Counted from the first letter of the stretch, positions 15,859 to 40,955 are shown. The stretch: 64,000 bases of DNA from Hemibagrus wyckioides (GCF_019097595.1 NC_080734.1:14965392-15029391); one strand, 5' to 3'. Made by a program: numbers and translations. Notes: a model not told the origin generated them from the letters alone.

Positions 15859-18800
15859 ACACGTGTGTGTACCTTTGGTGTAAGAAAAATGAGGGGCAAT
15901 ATTTCTGGAGATATTCTTCAATATAAACAAAATGCAATAAACAATAAAATCCCCACAATTAGATTAAAAGATGACAAATGACATTTGAAAATTACTGCAT
16001 CAAGCATGCGATAACAGGAGCGGAGGGGGGGTATTGGTGGCTTTAAGTGAATTATATTGAAGTGTGGGTGGCAGGAACTAAACCAGAGAATGAAGATAAA
16101 TTGGACAAAATGTCAGAAAAATGAGTCACAATTCAGCAAAGGGGCTCACTTTCACTATTTCAAACTGAATTAAAAACTTGGACAGAAGAAAAAAACATTA
16201 GTATATAGTTTTTGGTCACGTCTTCACACGAGGTTTCAAATAAAAATAACTAGACTTAGTATAAATAATAGTATAAAGTTCCTTCATTTAATATACTTTG
16301 AAGAGATTTAACTGGCTGATTTGTAATTTGCTCAATAGATAGCAAATGATTTAAGTGTTATACACAAGGCCTTGTACAAAGGGGATGTGGTAGCTTAGTG
16401 GTTAAGGTGCTGGACAACTGATCGGAAAGATCCCCGGTCCACTAAGTTGCCACTGCTAGGCTCATAACCCTCAATTGCTCAGTTGTATAAAATGAGATAA
16501 ATTGTAAGTCGATAACAGTACATACTAGCTAGGAAAACAAAGTGTGCTTGCAAACCCTCAGCTAACTATTTAAGTAATTTGGACAAACTCTGCTGTTTTG
16601 TAGAGTTGTAATTGTAGAGTCCATGAGGCAGGGCTTTGTGTATGTTTGCATGAACTTTCAGTGTTTCAGTGTTAATGTTATTATATGCACCTGAGCTTAT
16701 TGTCTTTACTTTGCAATTTTAGTTACAACCTGTGGGTCATTTATTTACCCAGTTCAGCTCAAATCAACTTCAGTTCTTCTTGGCAAGGATTTCACAAGAT
16801 GTTGAGATTCTGGTCCATGGTGAGAGGATTTTTTTAGATGTGCTTTCATGCTGTGCTTGAAAACTGTTTCCTCTGTTCTTCCACATCCCAAAGGTGTCCT
16901 ACTGAATTCAGATACAGTGACTGGGAAGACCACTGAAGAACACTGAACTCTATGTTCACAAGATCTGTTTTTTTTTTGCTTTGTGACACGGTGTGTTATC
17001 ATGCGGCCATTTGAAAGTAAATTCTAGTCATGGATTGCAACAATACTGAAATGGACAATGGCATTCAAGCAGCAATTGGTATTAGCGGCCCAGAGTGTGG
17101 CAATAAAAACCACACCATTACAGGTCTGGCTGTTGGTGCCAAATTCTGACCCTACCATCTGTGAGACACTTCAATTGTCCAGTTTTGGTGAGTCTGTGCT
17201 CACTGCAGTCTCAGCTTTCAGTTCTTGGCTGAGAGAAGTGGAACCTGATGTGGTCTTCTGCTGCTGTAGCTCATCTACCTCAAGGTTTGATGCTTTTCTG
17301 CACACCACAGTTGTAGAGAGTGATTATCTAAGTTACTGAAGTCTTTCTGTCAGCTAAGACCAGTCTGGCAGTTGTCAGTTGACCTCTCTCATCAACAAGA
17401 TGTTTCCATCTGCAGAACTGCTCCTCACTGGATGCTTTTCTTTACTGAACCACTCTGAGTAAACTCTAAAGACTGTTGTGCATGAAAGCTGAAAAACTTT
17501 TAGAAAATCTTAACTGTTAAATTATTAGCAAATCTTACTTAGGAAATTGTATGTTTTATATCTGAACATTCTGTGCCATGTGAGCTTACCATTTGAGGGG
17601 GTCTAGCTGATACGCTGCCTCGAAGAGGCTGAGAGATTGTGGTGGAGGATGAAAGGCTGGGTTTCTGGGCACTGCTGGTGATTGTGGATGAAGAGGAGGC
17701 TTTGGGCTGCTCACTCTGCTGGATGAAGAGCTGAGAGTTTGGGGTGAGCTGACGCACAGCAGGAAGGCTTCTCTGAAAAAGACAAGAAACCCTCAGACTA
17801 AATTCTTTATTCATCACCATTCCTTTGATATCAAACTCACAAAAGGCCAGATCTTACTTTAAGAAAGGGCACTAGGTACGGTTGCGGGGATGATTTCAGC
17901 TCCATGTAAAGTTTTTCAGTGAACTCCTCAGCTTCGAGACGTCCGTCCTGATGAGAAAAAAAAAAACCCCTTAAACCTGGTGTAGAAGAAGTAGAACTAC
18001 AAAATGAAAAGGATGTGATGTCACACCAGCAGGTCTTTGACTAGATTGCGGACATTCTGAGCCATGTCAGGTGAACGGGTCCCGCTCGATGCCAGCTTCA
18101 TTAGAGTGATCAGAAAGTTTTTACATTTCTTTACATTCTCCAGTGTCTCCTGTCAGCAAAACAAACCACATAAAGTTCCCGAAGGAAAGACACACTTGAA
18201 CAAATTAAGATACATCACGGTATAATTTCTTAATTGTTTACCACATATAGGGTCAATAATGCAATTAATCAAGATTACAAACACTTACTTGAAAGAATAT
18301 TCTTTCTTGAATACTGGGATTTCAAGCAGGAATTAATGTATTGAATATATTATATGCAGTTACATGTTAAATGTCTTTTTGAAATTTTATTGTTTTTATT
18401 TCTAGTCAATTAATAAAGGTATGTTCAATAATTTGTACTGCATTGGATTACTTTTCATGCCAGGCTATCAAGAATATTAAAATAGAAACACACTGATCAC
18501 TGACTGCTCAGATGAATTGACACCCCATCATTATTTCAGTAAGTTTACTGTAAATAATACAATTACAGGAAACTACGTCACCAACCCAACCTCCAGATGC
18601 AGAGACACAGGTACTCAGTCAGGTGACAGATTAGGTCAGGGTTTAGATTAGAGGACATGTCTGGTGTAAAAGCAAGTTTTGATTATTTTGCTTTATGTTT
18701 AACTTTGTGAAGGCAACATACACACAAAAACATCAAGAAGGATGATGGAAAAATGACTCACGGCTGTGACAGTGACCGGAGTGGAGACTTTGCTACTCCT

Positions 18801-20344
18801 GGTGGCTTTGATGGGAATATTTGGGGAGATAATTCGAGGGCCAATGGTAACTGGGCGGATGCTCTGAGTAACTGATGAAGAAAGTGATGCCTTGCCTATA
18901 GACTGAATAAATACAAAAACCCCAGATTATTTTGTATTTAAATACCTGCCATATAAGTGCCTGCATACTAAAAAACACAGACCTACCTTTACTACAGATG
19001 TAGAGGAAACATTGGTGCCTGTGACTGTCCTTTGGCTTATGGTTCCTGTTGTGTTGCTTGTCGGAGGTTTCTGAGCAGTGGCTGCTTTAATGACCGTGGG
19101 TCCTGTGATGGAGTTTGGCTTAATGCCAGTCCCTAACACTGAGGAGGCTTTAATAATTGTGCTTCCTGTAGTTGTAGGTTTGATTATGGTAGTAGTCATG
19201 GTGGAGCTGGGCTTCAGAACAGCCTTTCCTGTCGAGGAGGTAGGTTTTACTAAGGTGGCTACTGTTGTAGATGTAGATGGAAGAGAAACTCTGATGATCG
19301 ATGTAGCTGTTGCCTGTGAATAAGAATTTTCACAACGTGGTAACACAATACATGCTGTTTTGTACAACTCAGGCTACCTGTGTTCAGGGCTTCATTTTTG
19401 TTCCTCTACATACACATGTATGAATGAGATGACAGTAAAACTGACATAAAAATATGCCACTATTGCTATTCTAATTATGTTAAGTATCCTCTTGGTATAC
19501 TGAGTTGGAACAAAATAATAAATAAATATAGAAAAAGACACCTGGGAGGCTTGTGGTCTTACAGCTGTAGTGACACTGGATGTTTTGGGCACAAAGCCCT
19601 GGGCCTGTGCTTGAGCCAAAGCCTGCTGGGAAACCAACATCAACTGGCCACTGTCGCTGCGAATTAAAACCATACCTAGACCACACAATGGTACGATGAA
19701 GCACTTACAAAGGACAAATCAGAGACGCCCTTATTACAACTCTATCTGAAGCCTCAACACAAACCTTGTGGAATCTGAAAGTTTGCAGGAAGCTGGAGAG
19801 ACGTGGTCTGAAGGCTCCGCGACACTGTTACATTCTGCGGTGAAGTCCTCGGTAGAGCCATGACCGCTGCTTGGAGAGGAGCCTGGGTCACTGCTGGAGG
19901 TCTGATCTGGTTGGACAGTCCTCCAGGATTTGATGCCGAGGTCTGTCCACTAGCCCCGGCTGCTGTAATCGCTGCAGACACCACTCTCGCCCCCACCACC
20001 AGCGGCGTAGCAGATCTGACAGGCACAGAGCTCACTATGGCATTTGGTGCTGGAGTCATGGAGGCAGTGAAGGTCACAGGCGTAGCAGGATTGTTCAGCA
20101 TGCTCGAGGGTGGACCTTCAGCTTCAGCAGAATGGTTTTTGTGTGCTTCAGATGGCTCTGGTGTCTGAGTTTTACTTTCCTGTGTAAGTGCTGACTCTTT
20201 GGTTGAAGTGTAAGACGCGCTGGAAGCATCGGGTGCATGGTGTTGATCTGATACCTGAGTGCACGGTGCTAGTGGAGGAGTGTCTCCTTTCTCTGCCGAG
20301 GCATCGAGTTTTCTAACGGCGTTTGCGCTTTCGCTTTCAGACAT
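7175..20344 (-). CDS. taf4b: TFIID subunit TAF4B (complete, 15 exons, 844 aa)
   Basis: Coding exons from the 5' end: 20344-19765, 19675-19542, 19313-18987, 18902-18762, 18149-18027, 17947-17858, 17772-17590, 15675-15549, 14154-14049, 13473-13304, 12258-12140, 10219-10094, 10000-9944, 7992-7876, 7309-7175. All join in phase with AG/GT borders. The start is ATG at 20344 (MSESESANAV). Residues 1-394 are Ser/Thr/Ala/Pro-rich and low in complexity, as in TAF4 activator-binding regions. The TAFH/NHR1 domain is about 395-465 (ENVKKCKNFLITLMKLASSG to SSPQPYLVPFLK). The conserved TAF4 C-terminal domain with its histone fold starts near 604 (RDDDDINDVASMAGVN) and ends NAFLR. It pairs with TAF12 in TFIID. 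Human TAF4B is 862 aa. LIFCMEQ and the locus favour taf4b over its paralogue taf4. Confidence 0.93.
8486..8640 (-). mobile_element. tRNA-derived SINE, truncated copy
   Basis: Read on the + strand: gcatttggcagatgccctta, tccagagcgacttgcaattt, then cttgctcaagggcccagcag and a gattcgaactc block. This is the reverse complement of the SINE whose 5' half is seen at 16383-16512. The tRNA-like head is lost. Confidence 0.65.
8784..8900 (-). mobile_element. Second SINE fragment
   Basis: tatttggcagatacccttct followed by ccagagccatgta and cagcttggcagtgctgggat: a more diverged copy of the SINE at 8486-8640, same orientation, inside the same split transposon. Confidence 0.5.
9691..9712. repeat. (CA)n microsatellite
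   Basis: Eleven CA units in a taf4b intron. Confidence 0.9.
10337..10665. repeat. 44-bp AT-rich minisatellite
   Basis: Units begin aaataaaaatgtaaaactag and continue aatataaaacaagaaataca; the first two are exactly 44 bp apart (10337, 10381). About seven copies follow, the later ones shortened. It lies in the taf4b intron between exons 12258-12140 and 10219-10094. Confidence 0.85.
10975..12010 (+). mobile_element. Decayed Tc1-like transposon
   Basis: The left side reads acaagtattcaccccttgat. Internal sequence at 11820-11850 (ggtagcatcacagtgtgggg, atgcttttcatc) encodes the remnant GSITVWGCFSS, matching the conserved transposase stretch before the second aspartate. Many frame breaks. It is interrupted by the SINE at 11207-11429. 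Confidence 0.65.
11187..11450 (-). mobile_element. tRNA-type SINE with 21-bp target-site duplication
   Basis: The 21-bp tcatgtgatctcaatacaaa(t) occurs at 11186-11206 and again at 11430-11450, flanking a 223-bp insert. Read on the - strand, the insert contains gggagggtggcatcaggaag and ggcatccggtgtaaa, matching the SINE at 22312-22535. The insert also has a poly-T/A run near 11257-11271. Confidence 0.8.
12109..12128. repeat. (TG)n microsatellite
   Basis: Ten TG units just downstream of the taf4b exon 12258-12140. Confidence 0.9.
13600..13870. repeat. Remnant of a dispersed palindromic repeat
   Basis: Contains ggatcattctcagcacagca followed by gtgacactgacagggcag, and an inverted counterpart of the tggaaagggagcaccatagg arm (cctatggtggtccctttcca) at 13839-13858. 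Phrases of this sort recur in a non-autonomous repeat common in teleosts; related wording occurs at 39330-39445. Confidence 0.45.
14886..15544. repeat. 650-bp polypurine/polypyrimidine tract
   Basis: Almost only A and G on the + strand, built from variants of aataaggaggaagaggag. A block starting ataatgagaaagaggagaat at 15001 recurs at 15317 (316 bp on), so part has been duplicated. On the taf4b coding strand it is a pyrimidine run starting a few bases past the donor of exon 15675-15549. The long Leu/Ser/Pro open frames through it are low-complexity by-products. Confidence 0.9.
15828..15858. repeat. (TG)n microsatellite
   Basis: About 15 TG units in a taf4b intron. Confidence 0.9.
16383..16512 (+). 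mobile_element. tRNA-derived SINE, 5' half
   Basis: The tRNA-like head has an A-box-like stretch (tggtagcttagtggttaagg) and a worn B-box region (gatccccggtccac), followed by the SINE body aagttgccactgctaggctc and cctcaattgctcagttgtat. The tail with the gcgtctgccaaatgcc-type ending is missing. In a taf4b intron. Confidence 0.7.
16740..17500 (-). mobile_element. Decayed Tc1-like transposon, antisense
   Basis: Read on the - strand, the piece at 17165-17200 gives AQTHQNWTIE, typical of Tc1-like transposase ahead of the first catalytic aspartate. Other recognisable blocks on the + strand are ccaaattctgaccctaccat and gtggtcttctgctgctgtag. Frames are broken throughout. In the taf4b intron between exons 17772-17590 and 15675-15549. 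Confidence 0.7.
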
Positions 20345-20682
20345 GACAGAAATTTAGGACACAAACGGCGTCGTGCCATGTCAGAAGCACCCGCTCGTTT
20401 GGTATAAATCGTCGTGCTTCTTGCAGTGTGAACAGTTTCCTGACCATTAGCTTCTTTCAGTGAGGAATTTAAACGAACCCGCCTCTTCGGTCACCTGAGC
20501 TCTGAATCACAGCCTGGTCATTAATAAGCTAATACTTAGCGCCAGTGCTAGCTTTATTCACAATCTTCTTCACGCGCCTTTTTACACTTTCATAATAATA
20601 AAACAATAAACTAATGAATACATACAATATCCTGACCATAGCACTATAAGATTATATCTGCACTAAATACCTTGTCGCGATA

Positions 20683-21190
20683 TACACTCACCGGCCACTT
20701 TAATAGGAACAACTGTGCACCTGCTAATGTTTAGTTATCTAATCACGTGGCAGCAATGTGGCCAGACTGCCCCAAAATCATGTGAATATAGACCAAGGGC
20801 TTCAATGCAATGTGCAAATCAGACATCAGAGTGACTTTAACATGCCAAATGGACTAGTTTGAATATTTCAGATACTCCTGATTAACAGTCCAACACAGAA
20901 TGGTACACAGAATAGGGACAAAAATACAACAATCTTGAAACACCTTGTTTGTGAGAGAGATCAGAGAATGATCAGACTTGTCTGAGTTGGAAGGAGGTCT
21001 AAAGTAACTCAAATGACCACTCCTTATAGCCGTGGTGAGCAGAAAAGCATCTCAGAATGCACAACACATCAAATCTTGATGTGGATGGGCTACAAAAGCA
21101 GAAGACCATGTCATGTTCCACTGCTGTTAGAATTTTCGGGTTAACTCGGAGAAGAAGCCTGAGTCGTGCTGCTGCCGTCACTGTCTCCAG
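20683..21190 (+). mobile_element. Tc1-like element fragment
   Basis: Begins tacactcaccggccacttta, a terminal sequence known from a widespread fish Tc1-like family, and continues with gtggcagcaatgtggcc and tgagcagaaaagcatctcag. The transposase region is broken. Confidence 0.65.
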
Positions 21191-21699
21191 AGCTGAATTC
21201 AGGGAAGAGATGCTAAAGAACCATACAGAGACAGTGATTGAATAGCAGAACTCTTTGAAATTGAATGAGACGAACAGGGAATATTTATACAGGAGAAAGG
21301 TATAATATTCATTGTTATCTAAAGGTAAACAAAAGACTTCAGCAGAAACAGACGTGGTGGTTGACGTGTTTACTGGCAGTTTTACAATTTTATTATGAAA
21401 AGGCTTATCTAAGATACGGAAGACGGAACTGTCACTGAGTGTCTGTGTTCGGCATATGTTCTCAAAACAGAACAGAGAGAATTTCTAGGACAAAACAAAG
21501 GATATCATGGTAATAAGATGAGGTCATAAACAAATGGTGACACACCAAGGGCCACCGTCAGCCCAGGACAGAGCGTACCAAGATATAGACTATATCAACT
21601 CCTGTCAGCCAAAAACAAGAATCTTTGAAAGAAAAGTCCAGGTGATTTTGTTCTCATATTTAACTGTCCAGTTTAGGTAACTATATGCCCATGATAGGC

Positions 21700-21910
21700 T
21701 CAGATTCGTATTTTTGGCTGAAAGAAGAGGAACCCAGTGTGGTCTTCTGCTGTTGTAGCTCATTCGCCTCAAGGTTCAGTGTTTTGCGCATGCTGAGATG
21801 CTTTTCTGCTCACCACAGTTGTAAAGAGTGACTATTTGAGTTACTAAATCCTTCCTAGCAGCTTAAACCAATCTGGCCATTTTCGGCTCTTATCAAAAAG
21901 GCTTTTACAC
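21700..21910 (-). mobile_element. Tc1-like element fragment, antisense
   Basis: gtggtcttctgctgttgtag followed by ctcattcgcctcaaggttca and gatgcttttctgctcaccac match the antisense copy at 16740-17500. It lies in opposite orientation to the neighbouring copy at 20683-21190. Confidence 0.6.
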
Positions 21911-22311
21911 TAACAAAAATGACGTGTATGTCAGGAATGCACATACTTTTGGCTATGTTGTGGATACCATTTGCTGTTAAACATCATGATTTAAAATATT
22001 CTTATAAGTAACGTGTACATTTTAGCCTAATGATCTTTGTTTCCCCATTATTAGTAAAATAGAAATTGGCATTTTCCGTATACATTTTAAATAATAATAT
22101 GCAACTGAGCTTTTGCCATTGAATTTCCCTCTGGTTAAAATTTAATAATTTTTGAAAAAGCCTAGGTTGTTTTACAAATTCCCTACTCTGTTCCTAAAGT
22201 ACATCCTGAACAGCTTTCCATTTGTGAAGGACTTCATGAATAATTTTGAACTTTTGTTAAAATTTCTCCAGCATTTAAAATTTTTACAAAAATGCTATAA
22301 AAAGAATCACA

Positions 22312-22535
22312 AGGGCGTTGGTGGCTCAGTGGTAGGTTTTCGCCTACCATGCGGAAGGCCCGGAGTCGATCCCCAGCCAGTGCTCAAACCCCAGCCACTG
22401 GATGCAGTGCCGGTCCTAAGCCCGGATAAATTGGGAGGGTTGTGTCAGGAAGGGCATCCGGCGTAAAACCTGTGCCAAGTTGTTGTGTGGGCCAGTTGGT
22501 CTGCTGTGGAGACCCCTCACACACGTGGAGCAGCC
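22312..22535 (+). mobile_element. tRNA-derived SINE
   Basis: The head has Pol III promoter-like boxes: A-box ggtggctcagtggtagg and B-box ggagtcgatcccc. The body reads ataaattgggagggttgtgt and caggaagggcatccggcgta. Same family as the insertion at 11187-11450. It lies just beyond the likely kctd1 poly(A) site. Confidence 0.8.
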
Positions 22536-22608
22536 GAAAGATCAACATATAAAAAGAATCGTGTGCAAGAGAGACAGAGACTAGAATAAAAAATATTTGC
22601 ATATTCCT

Positions 22609-22614
22609 TTATTT
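22609..22614 (-). terminator. Candidate kctd1 polyadenylation signal
   Basis: AATAAA on the - strand, 260 bp after the kctd1 stop codon. Confidence 0.4.
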
Positions 22615-22873
22615 TGTGCTTTTGTGTGTATGTGCAGTGATTTCTGATTATAACATCATCTGATAATACGCTTAAGAGATACGTTGTCTGAGAATATTAA
22701 TAGTACACAGAGCCCTGGATGGGGTTACTTTTGATTTTACTTCTTTTCATGAGACTGGTGGAGATGAAATCCGGTCATCACAAGTCGAAAAGTTTTAAAA
22801 CAAACCTTTGCCTTGTTGTAGTGTGATATGGCAGCTCTATTAGAATCATTAAAAAAAAAAGGATCATTTTCAA

Positions 22874-35284
<12,411 letters not shown>

Positions 35285-37744
35285 ATTGCGGTCTGAGAGT
35301 GTATGAGTCCCGGGGCAGTGCGCATGCGCTATATTGGACCGCAGAGCTGAGAGCTTGTTTTTTTTTTTTTTAAACGTGCTTTTTAATGACCTTCAGCTAT
35401 GAGCTCAGGCATGCAGGCGCTCTTAAAGGTGCAGAGAGAAGGGAGGGCGCATCCCCAAAATTAAAACTTACCCTTACTCTGTCTCATACACACTTGGATA
35501 CACACTGCTATAATTAGATGGAGGGGAAACTAAAAGATATATAGGACTACTTTAAAAGGCATGAAAGAATGTGAATGTGATTTAAATCTCTCACACACAT
35601 GCACTTGCTAATTAATGAGGCACTGCGCATTGTATTTCATGCTTCTCTGAGTGTGTGACCGCGGTCTGTGTATATTTTCATATAATCAAATAGTCTAATA
35701 CATCTCTCTGTTTACTTTTAATAACAACATTACAAGGTGGGAATGCAGAAATAGATGTTTGTTCAATCATCATGTTCATTGAGATTGTGCACTGGTTCGG
35801 AAATGAACAATCCTGCTATTCATGTATGAGTCAAACAGGGTTTCCTCATATTGTAGATTTTATTTCACAATTAATTTTGTATTATGATGCAGTATTTTTT
35901 TGGCAACTCATCTTTAAAAAAAAAATGTGTGTGATATTTGAATCTCACTTAGGATCTTTTTTATTGTTGGAAAGTTTCATCAGATGCTGCAGAAATAAAG
36001 ATCTATTGTCCGTCTGTTTTATCAAATATATACCAAATACAAAAGTTTTTAAATATTAGCTACATATAAAATTAAATATCTACAGACTCTCTCCACAGTG
36101 CAGTGACGCCTTAGCAGTTCTGTGAAAGTGACTGGGTTTATATCCCAGAACCACTTGGCACAAGAACACTTGGCACTTCAGGACTTGATTATTACCCCTA
36201 ACCTTCAGCTGTATACAGCTAGACAAATGCATTTAAATGTAGCAGTAGACTTCATCACCTTTGGCTCTCTGTTGCAGAGACATCCTGAGAGGTTTCAATT
36301 TGAAATGAGAAGTCTCTATTCTTTTGTCTCGTTCTGCTGTTAATGCCTGCGGGCGTGTCACCAGAACCAGCAATGACATCTCTTAAAGGGAAAAAAGAAA
36401 GAGAAAAAAAAAAGTCGAGAGGGTAAAAATGTTTCTTGTCTCTTTCACATTTAAAATTCCACCTAGAAGAACCCATTTCACACCTAGATACCCAATTAGC
36501 AATTATCCCAGCTTTAAAGAAGAGTCCCGAACAGGGGCCCTGATCTGGGCCTGATTTGTATGCACTTTGTGCGGATGGTGATAAGAGTCAGAGGCAGAAT
36601 ATATTTATAGTTTTAATTTCAATTTCATAATCATTTGCACGGCAGGGTGGCCTGGGGGCTTGAGGGAAAATAACATGCCTGCTCTTCAAAAGGCACATCA
36701 GACTCATTACATGGCTACGTGGTGGATTGGAGGAGGGCTTTTTTTGTGTGTGTGTGCAGGTAGGTAATGTGTTCCCTGAGTAATCTGTGCTGATAGAGAA
36801 GTTCAGAAGAAGGAATTAAAAAAAAAAAATCTGAGCATATGCAGTGCCATAAATGACTTTTCCCTCTGAGGCTCGACATGGAGTTCTGCAGAAATGAACA
36901 CCATGGAGCGATAGAAGTGAAACCACTGCCAGAGCCCTGGGCTGTCACACAGAGATAACACTTGAGTGTACAAAAAGGAAGGAGAATACATAAAGAAGTA
37001 AAACATAAGTGTTTGAAATCTACATGAGAAATTGAGGAATGTAACGTAGTTGATATGGAAACAACAGGATGTCTAAATTTTGCACATGATGAAGAAATCC
37101 ACTGTAGCTGACTGCTGCTCAACCTGTTAGACACAATGGGAAAAAAAAATCTACAATGAAGCATTTCCATTTCAAAGTTGTTTATTTTCCAATAACACAA
37201 CGCCCAGATGTGTTTTAGGTTTCTGGCTCCACAACAATTTGTAAATAATTCCAGTGTTAAATTTATGAAAAAAATCACACATCCTACTGAACCTTTTTTA
37301 TAGCATTTAATGCCATGGAAGATAGTTGCATTATAGCATAAAGTATATTTAATAGTAGTTCCTTCACCAGTTTCTTGTTTTCTTGATATTAACATGATGC
37401 AGCTTGATATGTGTCTTTATACTGAGTACCTGAAAAGAACTAATGTCTCTGTCCTGACGGCTCCCATGGAGGAAGACTTGGTGACAGTTACAAAAGTTTC
37501 ATAAATCTTAAATAAACGTCTCGTTATTGAAAAGCTCTTCACATTATATATTTTTGTTAGTTAACAATGCTACTATCAGGCTTAGATTGTGTAGAAGAAA
37601 AAGTCCATATGAATTGAAGAAAAGAAAAAAAAAACAAACTGATCCAACATGTCTGATATGGCCGCATCAGTTTACAAGCCTAGATAAATAAAAATAAATC
37701 TGAATCTCATACGATCTGGCCTATATCAAATTGCACTAATGCTG

Positions 37745-38062
37745 AACTGAATCATCCATCCATTGTCTATATCCACTTTATTCCTAATTAGGGTCACAGG
37801 GGTCTGCTGGAGCCTATCCCAGCACACATTGGGCTACACCCTGGACAGGTCCAGGTACACCCTGGACAAGTCATCAGTCCATCACAGGGCCTCACATATA
37901 GATAAACACACACACACACAACCAGAGTACCTGGAGTAAACCCACGCAGGCACAGGGAGAACATGCAAACTCCACACAAAAAGGCCTGTCTGTCTGTTCG
38001 ACCCCGGGAGCTTCTTGCTGTGAGGCAACAGTGATAACCACTAAGCCCCTGTGCTGCCCCTT
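37745..38062 (-). mobile_element. tRNA-derived SINE, nearly complete
   Basis: Read on the - strand, the 5' end has gggcttagtggttatcactg (A-box region) and cccggggtcgaac (B-box), then ggagtttgcatgttctccct, gcgtgggtttactccaggta and ending ggagtaggctccag-type text with tggatataga near 37770. The middle carries a CA run. Confidence 0.7.
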
Positions 38063-39329
38063 GAACTGAATCATTCCCTAGTAAATTAAAGTATATTTAG
38101 GTTTATTAAACCAAATCAAAATACTTTTTTAACTGTATAGTTTTTGTGTCATGTCACCTACTACATATGAGGAAGGAAGATATCCGGAATGACGCTCTTC
38201 CACTTTCAAAAACTGAATCTTATCCATATTTATATGCACGAGTGGTAGTGTGAAGAGAAGCGACAGCGAGATTAGCGACTTGTGTATGAAATGATTCCAA
38301 GCTCACATTAACATCTTCAATACTTGAGGGCAACAGTTTGGAATCCTTCTACTGACTACAGACATGAAATGCCGTGCGTAGGCGGAAAGAAGACCTGGAT
38401 TTGACAAACAGAGTCAGTGAATGTGTATGCACATATTATTAGTGGTGTCAAGCTTCAGTGCTGGTCACAGCGTTGCAAAGTTTAGCATTTATATTCTCAT
38501 ATAAACCAACTCATCCAATTCACTAAATAGATTCCATGTGTTAGGCAAAATAAAATCCCCTTGTATCATGTGTAGATTTTGTTACCCCTTTCTTTTCCAT
38601 GAAAGAAATCAACATGGGAAGGGACACCACTGATTGGGCTGTACAGTACTGAGAAAAAAAAGATCCAAAGTGGAAAAACGGTTCAACAGTCTTTGACATG
38701 CAGGAATGATATATAAGCCTAGATCCTGTTTCCATCAACAAGGGAAACGGTTCAACAAAGATACTGCCAGAAAGACAGAGAGAGAGAGAGAGAGAAATCA
38801 GAAAGTAGGGTTACGGATGCCTAAACCACCAAGTCTAGTTCATCATGTTACTAATTTAAACACCAGAAATTCCATTAAAATATACTTTAAACAGTAAGAA
38901 GGCTATTACATTTGACCCTGCTGTGATTAACCAGTGGTAGTGTAGTGAAAGCACAAAAAGTGGACAAACGTAAAATTCAACAAATCGGTTATTCTCAGTA
39001 AAAAGCACTCTTCAATTAACAAAACTTGCAACACCGTCATAAAATTCACTGGAGATACCTCTAACAACTTTGCTACACCTCTGTGATGATGGCATGAGGT
39101 AACGATGTTAAACGATTAAGAGAAAGAAGAGCTCTCATCTAAACACTGTTAGCAGATTCTTTCTGACTTCACTTCACCACACCACACTGATGTGATAGTA
39201 TGAGTGAATCACATAGCATGATAACTTTGCTTACTTTTCTCCGTACATAGTCTTTGTTAACATCAACATCATCAGAGATCACTTTCTAAACACAGCACTG
39301 TTGGCTGCTTCGGGTTGATTGCTGGACTA

Positions 39330-39445
39330 CTTTCAGCCCAGCAGTGTCAGTGAGGTGTTAAAATTCTGCAACATGGCTGACATACCCACCTTACACACCC
39401 CAAATAACACCCAGTCAGTGGTGGACCTCTCGTGGTCCCTTTGCA
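39330..39445. repeat. Fragment of the dispersed repeat at 13600-13870
   Basis: cagcccagcagtgtcagtga with ggtggacctctcgtggtccc: phrases shared in type with the palindromic teleost repeat. Short and diverged. Confidence 0.35.
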
Positions 39446-39646
39446 TTGATTAATGGGATTAATGGGGCACACAGGAACAGATGGACAGTAATTAATCAGC
39501 ACCCATGTGCTCTTGTGAAATGGCACATGGGTGTAACAACAAGGATAATAAACTGGCAAGTTTAACGTGGACTGTTCCTCTGAACTTTATACATTTGTTA
39601 CTTATACCTTTCCCTTACAATACCTCTATGAGATGATTTTATATAC

Positions 39647-39652
<6 letters not shown>

Positions 39653-39733
<81 letters not shown>
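39653..39733. repeat. (TA)n microsatellite
   Basis: About 40 uninterrupted TA units. Confidence 0.95.
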
Positions 39734-39734
<1 letters not shown>

Positions 39735-40865
39735 GTATTGCATGTATTAGTTTGCTGTGACATCAAGATGCAAAAATAAGACATCTAGTCTCTGACCCGA
39801 CACAGTCTGAAACACACTTCTACCATCTTTTCGGACGTTTGTTTCCTTGGGTAATGAACAACCTGTCACGTTTCCTCAGGTAATAAACAACCTGTCACCA
39901 TTTTCTTTAATGAGCATGCAGTATTAATTGCATATCAAACAAATGGATCACCCACAGGCTACACTCTCAAACACCCACACATCACATGAGCACACATATT
40001 CCCATCACCAGCACCACATTATACAGTAAACAGCTCTCTTGGAAACCTTAATTAGAGGATATGTGCTAGGTGGTAATGGTGAAAATAAACAGTAAGTGAC
40101 TGGATGTATATTGAAAATGTTTCTGGAATTTTTCACATAAAAATGTCTGTCTCTTTCCACATACAACAAGCATATTTGGAGCAATTTGTATTCTAATATT
40201 AGGTACACAACCATACCCAGTACAACATGCAGTGAAATGCTTTACTATACAGGTGAAAAACGGGAAGACAGTATATGGAAAAAATGTATATAAATGAATG
40301 TGTGTATATATATATATATATGAGTGATGGTAAGAAAAGAATGTGAAAGCATGATAAAAAGCGGACTACATCCTTCTCTGAGGGCTATAATAAAAGCTGT
40401 AGCATGAGGGATGGAATACAGGAATGTGGTGTACACTGTGGCCAACTGGGAGGACAGTACAGGTGGATGTTCCATAAGAATATGCCATACAAGACCTAAC
40501 ACAGACCTACACAGATACAAAGAATGTGCTTGAATTCAGAGCTTGAGAAGACAAATCATGGCAGAAAGAAAATGACAATGTACGTCAATATAACACCATG
40601 TACAATACCATACCATGTGCAATATCACATCATATGCAATATGTTCTTAGTTCCCTAGCTCCTTTTTTGTACTTTTGAGTATATTTTGTATATATAGGAT
40701 ATTTCTTTCTTTTTTTTTTTTAAATTATATTTCATTGATTTATTTCTCTTGTAATCTGAAGCCATGTCTCTGGCAAAAGAATATCTTTTGGAATTTAATA
40801 AAGTTATATCTTTAAAAAAATTGGAAAGGACCAACAACACTGCTGGACACTGGAGTATGCTGTGT

Positions 40866-40867
<2 letters not shown>

Positions 40868-40951
<84 letters not shown>
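40868..40951. repeat. (AAT)n microsatellite
   Basis: About 28 uninterrupted AAT units. Confidence 0.95.

Positions 40952-40955
<4 letters not shown>

Larger units (their letters stand above)
20345..22608. other. Spacer between taf4b start and kctd1 3' end
   Basis: The first 250 bp (20345-20590) are CpG-containing and should hold the taf4b promoter and 5' leader on the - strand; no TATA box was identified there. The rest is transposon and SINE sequence listed separately, plus AT-rich unique DNA around 21250-21690 and 21960-22300. No coding region was seen. Confidence 0.6.

Noticed and set aside
22312..22385. Possible tRNA gene
   Set aside because: It has A- and B-box-like sequence but no cloverleaf I could confirm and continues into a SINE body, so it is a SINE head.
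36715..37395. 226-codon - strand open frame
   Set aside because: No family resemblance, ends in simple TG repeat, composition like the surrounding non-coding DNA.
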